This document shows, one piece after another, positions 13,220 through 15,711 of a stretch of DNA of 15,711 bases. A model generated the notes under the pieces. The model made no database searches and had not been told where the DNA came from. It saw only the letters and a list, made by a program, of their open reading frames with translations. How positions within the stretch are numbered: the first letter of the stretch is position 1; each line of letters opens with the position of its first letter. The position numbers and the translations under genes were made by a program. The DNA is from Betaproteobacteria bacterium (GTDB lineage Bacteria; Pseudomonadota; Gammaproteobacteria; Burkholderiales; Burkholderiaceae_E), in NCBI GenBank assembly GCA_009922405.1, contig RFVZ01000028.1, forward strand, positions 1 through 15,711, in the 5' to 3' direction.

Positions 13220-13953
13220 CCGACCGGCGTTTTACGTCTGTCGGGCGACTGCTCGGCGATCACGCCCTCGAACGTCTGCGGGGCGCTCATGTCGTGGTCG
13301 TTGGTCTCGGTGGAGTTGGATCTTGGGCGGCTGAAGCCCTGGCGCGCAGTGGCGTCGGTCGCCTGACCTTGATCGATCTCGACCACGTCGCCGAGTCCAA
13401 CCTTAACCGTCAACTCCACGCCACCGTCTCGACGATAGGCCTCGCCAAGGTCGATGCCATGCGCGAGAGGATTCGCTCGATTGTCCCCGACTGTGCGGTC
13501 CAGACCGTCGATGCGTTTGTCACGCCAGAGTCCGTGACCGAACTCCTGCCCGCGGGATCCAATATTGTGATCGATGCAATTGACGCCCCCCGCGCAAAGG
13601 CCGCCATGATTCGGTGGGCGGCAGATTCAGCCTGTGCGATCGTGGTTTGCGGGGCTGCTGGCGGACGCAGAGACCCCTTGGCCCTAAGGCGCGTCGATCT
13701 CGCGGATGCCCGAGGTGATCGATTACTGGCGGCTGTCCGGAGTCGACTGCGGCGCGATTATGGGTTCCCTGCGCCAGGGCAGCGATTTGGCGTGACCGCC
13801 ATCATGGCGGAGCAACACAACGTTCAGGTCAACCCTGTCGACGTGGGTCAAGGGGCGCCTTTGGCCTGCGCCGGATACGGTTCAATTGTGACGGTTACCG
13901 CCGTCATGGGGTTCGCCGCTGCGGCCGCCGCGATCGATCAACTGCTTCAGTGA
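13216..13953 (+). CDS. tcdA: tRNA threonylcarbamoyladenosine dehydratase-like protein (ThiF/E1 superfamily); non-canonical start
   Basis: TcdA uses ATP to cyclise t6A to ct6A at position 37 of ANN-decoding tRNAs. The adenylation fold is clear: VVVVGLGGVGSWAAEALARSGVGRLTLIDLDHV, SNLNRQLHA with the conserved Arg, GLAKVDAMRERI, VIDAID and the C-terminal CAGYGSIVTVTAVMGF. The conserved N-terminal helix before the glycine motif is also encoded (DRRFTSVGRLLGDHALERLRGAHV), but the frame has no ATG, GTG or TTG before GTG 13294, which would remove that helix. Candidate starts are CTG 13216, which overlaps the qorA stop as CTGA, or ATT 13207, nine bases after AGG; 13216 is used here. At about 245 aa it is slightly shorter than E. 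coli TcdA (268), mainly at the C-terminus. It converges on fbp with a 7-bp stop-to-stop overlap. Another ThiF-type E1 enzyme is possible but less likely. Confidence 0.85.
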   Translation: MTDRRFTSVGRLLGDHALERLRGAHVVVVGLGGVGSWAAEALARSGVGRLTLIDLDHVAESNLNRQLHATVSTIGLAKVDAMRERIRSIVPDCAVQTVDAFVTPESVTELLPAGSNIVIDAIDAPRAKAAMIRWAADSACAIVVCGAAGGRRDPLALRRVDLADARGDRLLAAVRSRLRRDYGFPAPGQRFGVTAIMAEQHNVQVNPVDVGQGAPLACAGYGSIVTVTAVMGFAAAAAAIDQLLQ

Positions 13954-14945
13954 TAGGAGGTCACAAGTTCGACCTCCGCGCGAGACCCTAAAAAGACGGC
14001 GACGCGCTGATGCAGCCCGGTCGGTTCGATATCAAGGATTGCCCCGTGGCCGTCGGTTGCCATTCCGCCCGCCTGTTCAATCAGAAAGCTCATGGGGTTG
14101 GCTTCGTAGAGCAACCTTAACTTGCCGGGCTTGCCAGGTTCTCGGGCATCTCTTGGGTACATGAAAACGCCACCTCGGACCAGAATTCGATGGACATCGG
14201 CCACCATGGACGCCACCCAGCGGGTGTTGAAGTCTTTTCCCCGCGGCCCCGAGGCGCCCGCCAGGAGTTCGTCGACATATCGTTTGACCGGCGCTTCCCA
14301 GTGGCGGGCATTCGACGCATTGATCGCGTACTCACGGGTCTCTGAAGGAACCGACATCTGGGCTTCGGTCAGCCACCAGGTACCAGTCTCGCGCTCGAGG
14401 GTAAACGCAGCGACACCGTCGCCGACGCTTAACACAAGCATTGTGGACGGGCCATAGACCGCATAACCGGCCGCAATCTGACGCCGCCCGCATTGAAGAA
14501 AATCCTTTTCCGTGGCGACACGCTGGTCATGTTCCGGCATACGTAAAACCGAGAAGATTGTCCCGATCGACACATTGACATCGATGTTGCTGGATCCATC
14601 CAGGGGATCGAATAGCAACAGGTACTCACCTGTCGGATAGTGATTCGGAATGAAAAATGGATGGTCCATCTCTTCCGAGGCCATCGCCGCCAGGCTGCCG
14701 CCCCAGACATTCGCATCGAGAAGTGCATCGTTTGCAATGATGTCGAGTTTTTTCTGGTGCTCACCCTGGACGTTATCTGAACCAGCTTCGCCCAGCACAT
14801 CGCTCAAAGCCCCCCGACCGACCGACTGGCTAATTTGGGTACAGGTCTGCGCCACGGTTTCAAGGAGCTGCTGCAGGGCGGTTGGCACCAGTCCCTTGCT
14901 GCGATGGATTTCAACCAGATGACGGGTGAGTGAGATGCGATTCAT
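13947..14945 (-). CDS. fbp: Class I fructose-1,6-bisphosphatase
   Basis: Hydrolyses fructose 1,6-bisphosphate to fructose 6-phosphate in gluconeogenesis or, in autotrophs, the Calvin cycle. The 332-aa product is the usual class I length. Metal-binding residues are visible as E91-E92 in MASEEMDHP and D113/D116 in LLLFDPLDGSSNIDVNVSIGTIFSVLR. Further blocks are GYAVYGPSTMLVLSVG, an INASNARHWEAPVKRYVDE segment, the VASMVADVHRILVRGGVFMYPRD substrate-binding region and LRLLYEANPMSFLIEQAGGMATDG. The ATG at 14945 overlaps the pepN stop by four bases (ATGA), implying translational coupling to pepN. No Calvin-cycle gene is in view, so a gluconeogenic role is the default reading. Confidence 0.97.
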   Translation of the reverse strand: MNRISLTRHLVEIHRSKGLVPTALQQLLETVAQTCTQISQSVGRGALSDVLGEAGSDNVQGEHQKKLDIIANDALLDANVWGGSLAAMASEEMDHPFFIPNHYPTGEYLLLFDPLDGSSNIDVNVSIGTIFSVLRMPEHDQRVATEKDFLQCGRRQIAAGYAVYGPSTMLVLSVGDGVAAFTLERETGTWWLTEAQMSVPSETREYAINASNARHWEAPVKRYVDELLAGASGPRGKDFNTRWVASMVADVHRILVRGGVFMYPRDAREPGKPGKLRLLYEANPMSFLIEQAGGMATDGHGAILDIEPTGLHQRVAVFLGSRAEVELVTSYH

Positions 14946-15711
14946 ACCGGGGTCTCCTGTGAGGCTTCAGCGAGTGCTTTGCGGACAATCTCGAGGACGT
15001 CGGGCGACTCTGCTCGGTTTAGGACGGTTTGCAACGCGACTTGCATGCGTTGCTGCAGGTTTGGGGTGAACTTGCGCCAGCGATCGAGCGCACGCGCGAG
15101 TCGGGCTGCGATCTGGGGGTTGATGACATCAAGGGCCAGAACCTGTTCGATCCAGAATTGATAGCCTGCGCCATCGGCGCGGTGAAACTCCGCCAGATTG
15201 CCGTGGCAGAAACTCCCGATCAATGCGCGCACTCGGTTGGGGTTTCGGGCTGAATAGGCGGGATGCTGGATCAGCGTCCGCACCCGCTCGAGGACCGCAA
15301 TGTCGCCGGTCTGATGATGCAACATGGCCTGATGGGCGAACCATTTGTCCATTGCCAACGGCTCATCCGACAGCAGATGCTGGAAGGCCTCGATTGCTGG
15401 TTCGCGGGCTGCCGCAGGTGCTTCCCCGAGCGCATGTAATGCACCCAGGCGGTCAGTCATGTTGTCGGCGTGCAAGAGCTGGTCGCTCGCCTGCGCCATC
15501 GCCTGGCACTCTCCAGCCAGAATGCGCATCCGGAGTGCCAGGTTGCGCAATGCGCGCCTGCTCGCAGAAACCGGGTCGGGTTGATACGCGCCAACGGGCG
15601 CTGTGGCCTGCCAAGCCCGGTCCCATTCGGCGCTGGCGTGTCGGGCCAGGTGCCGCTCGACCGCGTCGCGCGCGTCGCGCAGCGTAACGGGGTCAACCAT
15701 CCCGATTTGTT
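14942..15711 (-). CDS. pepN: Aminopeptidase N, C-terminal part (5' end beyond window)
   Basis: The C-terminal helical domain of a PepN-type M1 zinc aminopeptidase, which removes N-terminal residues from peptides. The 256 visible codons match the end of E. coli PepN: VDPVTLRDARDAVERHL, NMTDRLGALHAL, LAMDKWFAHQA, the RTLIQHPAYSARNPNRVRALIGSF segment, GAGYQFWIEQVLALDVINPQIAARLARALDRW and a short final helix. The zinc site (HExxH...E) would lie outside the window, so catalytic status cannot be judged. The frame is open to the right edge (Q-I-G-M-V-D-P), so the ATG at 15700 is internal. Its stop overlaps the fbp start. Confidence 0.95.
   Translation of the reverse strand, partial: QIGMVDPVTLRDARDAVERHLARHASAEWDRAWQATAPVGAYQPDPVSASRRALRNLALRMRILAGECQAMAQASDQLLHADNMTDRLGALHALGEAPAAAREPAIEAFQHLLSDEPLAMDKWFAHQAMLHHQTGDIAVLERVRTLIQHPAYSARNPNRVRALIGSFCHGNLAEFHRADGAGYQFWIEQVLALDVINPQIAARLARALDRWRKFTPNLQQRMQVALQTVLNRAESPDVLEIVRKALAEASQETPV

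Overview
This window is a GC-rich (about 60%), densely packed chromosomal segment. The run yebC-purD-hemF-nadD-rsfS-rlmH-maf-rng, all on the minus strand, is the housekeeping order I know from Burkholderiales-type Betaproteobacteria, and a pepN-fbp pair fits the same group. I see no phage, IS element, rRNA, tRNA, CRISPR or plasmid functions. The taxonomic call is an inference from gene order and protein resemblance recalled from memory, not from a search.

Layout. (1) 1-1416 (+): the 3' part of an FMN/iron-sulfur glutamate-synthase-like protein, cut by the left edge. (2) 1455-8267 (-): an eight-gene operon read from 8267 leftwards: yebC, purD (glycinamide ribonucleotide ligase), hemF (aerobic coproporphyrinogen oxidase), nadD (NaMN adenylyltransferase), rsfS (ribosome silencing), rlmH (23S rRNA methylation), maf (nucleotide pyrophosphatase) and rng (RNase G). 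Most junctions overlap or are a few bases apart. A promoter with an extended -10 lies just upstream of yebC. (3) 8368-9936 (+): a YjgR/DUF853 HerA-like ATPase, transcribed divergently from the operon. (4) 9805-10341 (-): an unrecognised four-helix membrane protein whose 3' end overlaps the ATPase gene antisense by 132 bp. (5) 10431-13953 (+): a likely operon of an EamA/DMT exporter, an SDR-like protein lacking the usual Tyr/Lys, a QorA-type quinone oxidoreductase and a TcdA/ThiF-family tRNA-modification enzyme. (6) 13947-15711 (-): fbp and the 3' part of pepN, cut by the right edge.

The gene content is ordinary, and I did not find a new multi-gene system. The unusual signal is at finer scale. 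nadD, expected to be essential, has lost about 40 internal codons with a frameshift, so its two active-site halves are in different frames. Some 360 bp away, hemF lacks about 21 codons in frame in a conserved stretch. At least eight short tandem repeats (units of 9, 11, 12, 13 or 15 bp) are scattered through housekeeping genes and two intergenic gaps. The in-frame ones encode low-complexity inserts such as an E-P-T repeat inside Maf and an S-E-Q-S-K-Q-S insert inside HemF. Together these suggest a genome prone to slippage duplications and deletions, or a population or assembly artefact at nadD/hemF. Other oddities are a 13-bp repeat that places stop codons in all three frames between rsfS and rlmH, an 11-bp-phased repeat in the yebC/yjgR divergent promoter, and a tcdA gene with no ATG, GTG or TTG start at the expected position.
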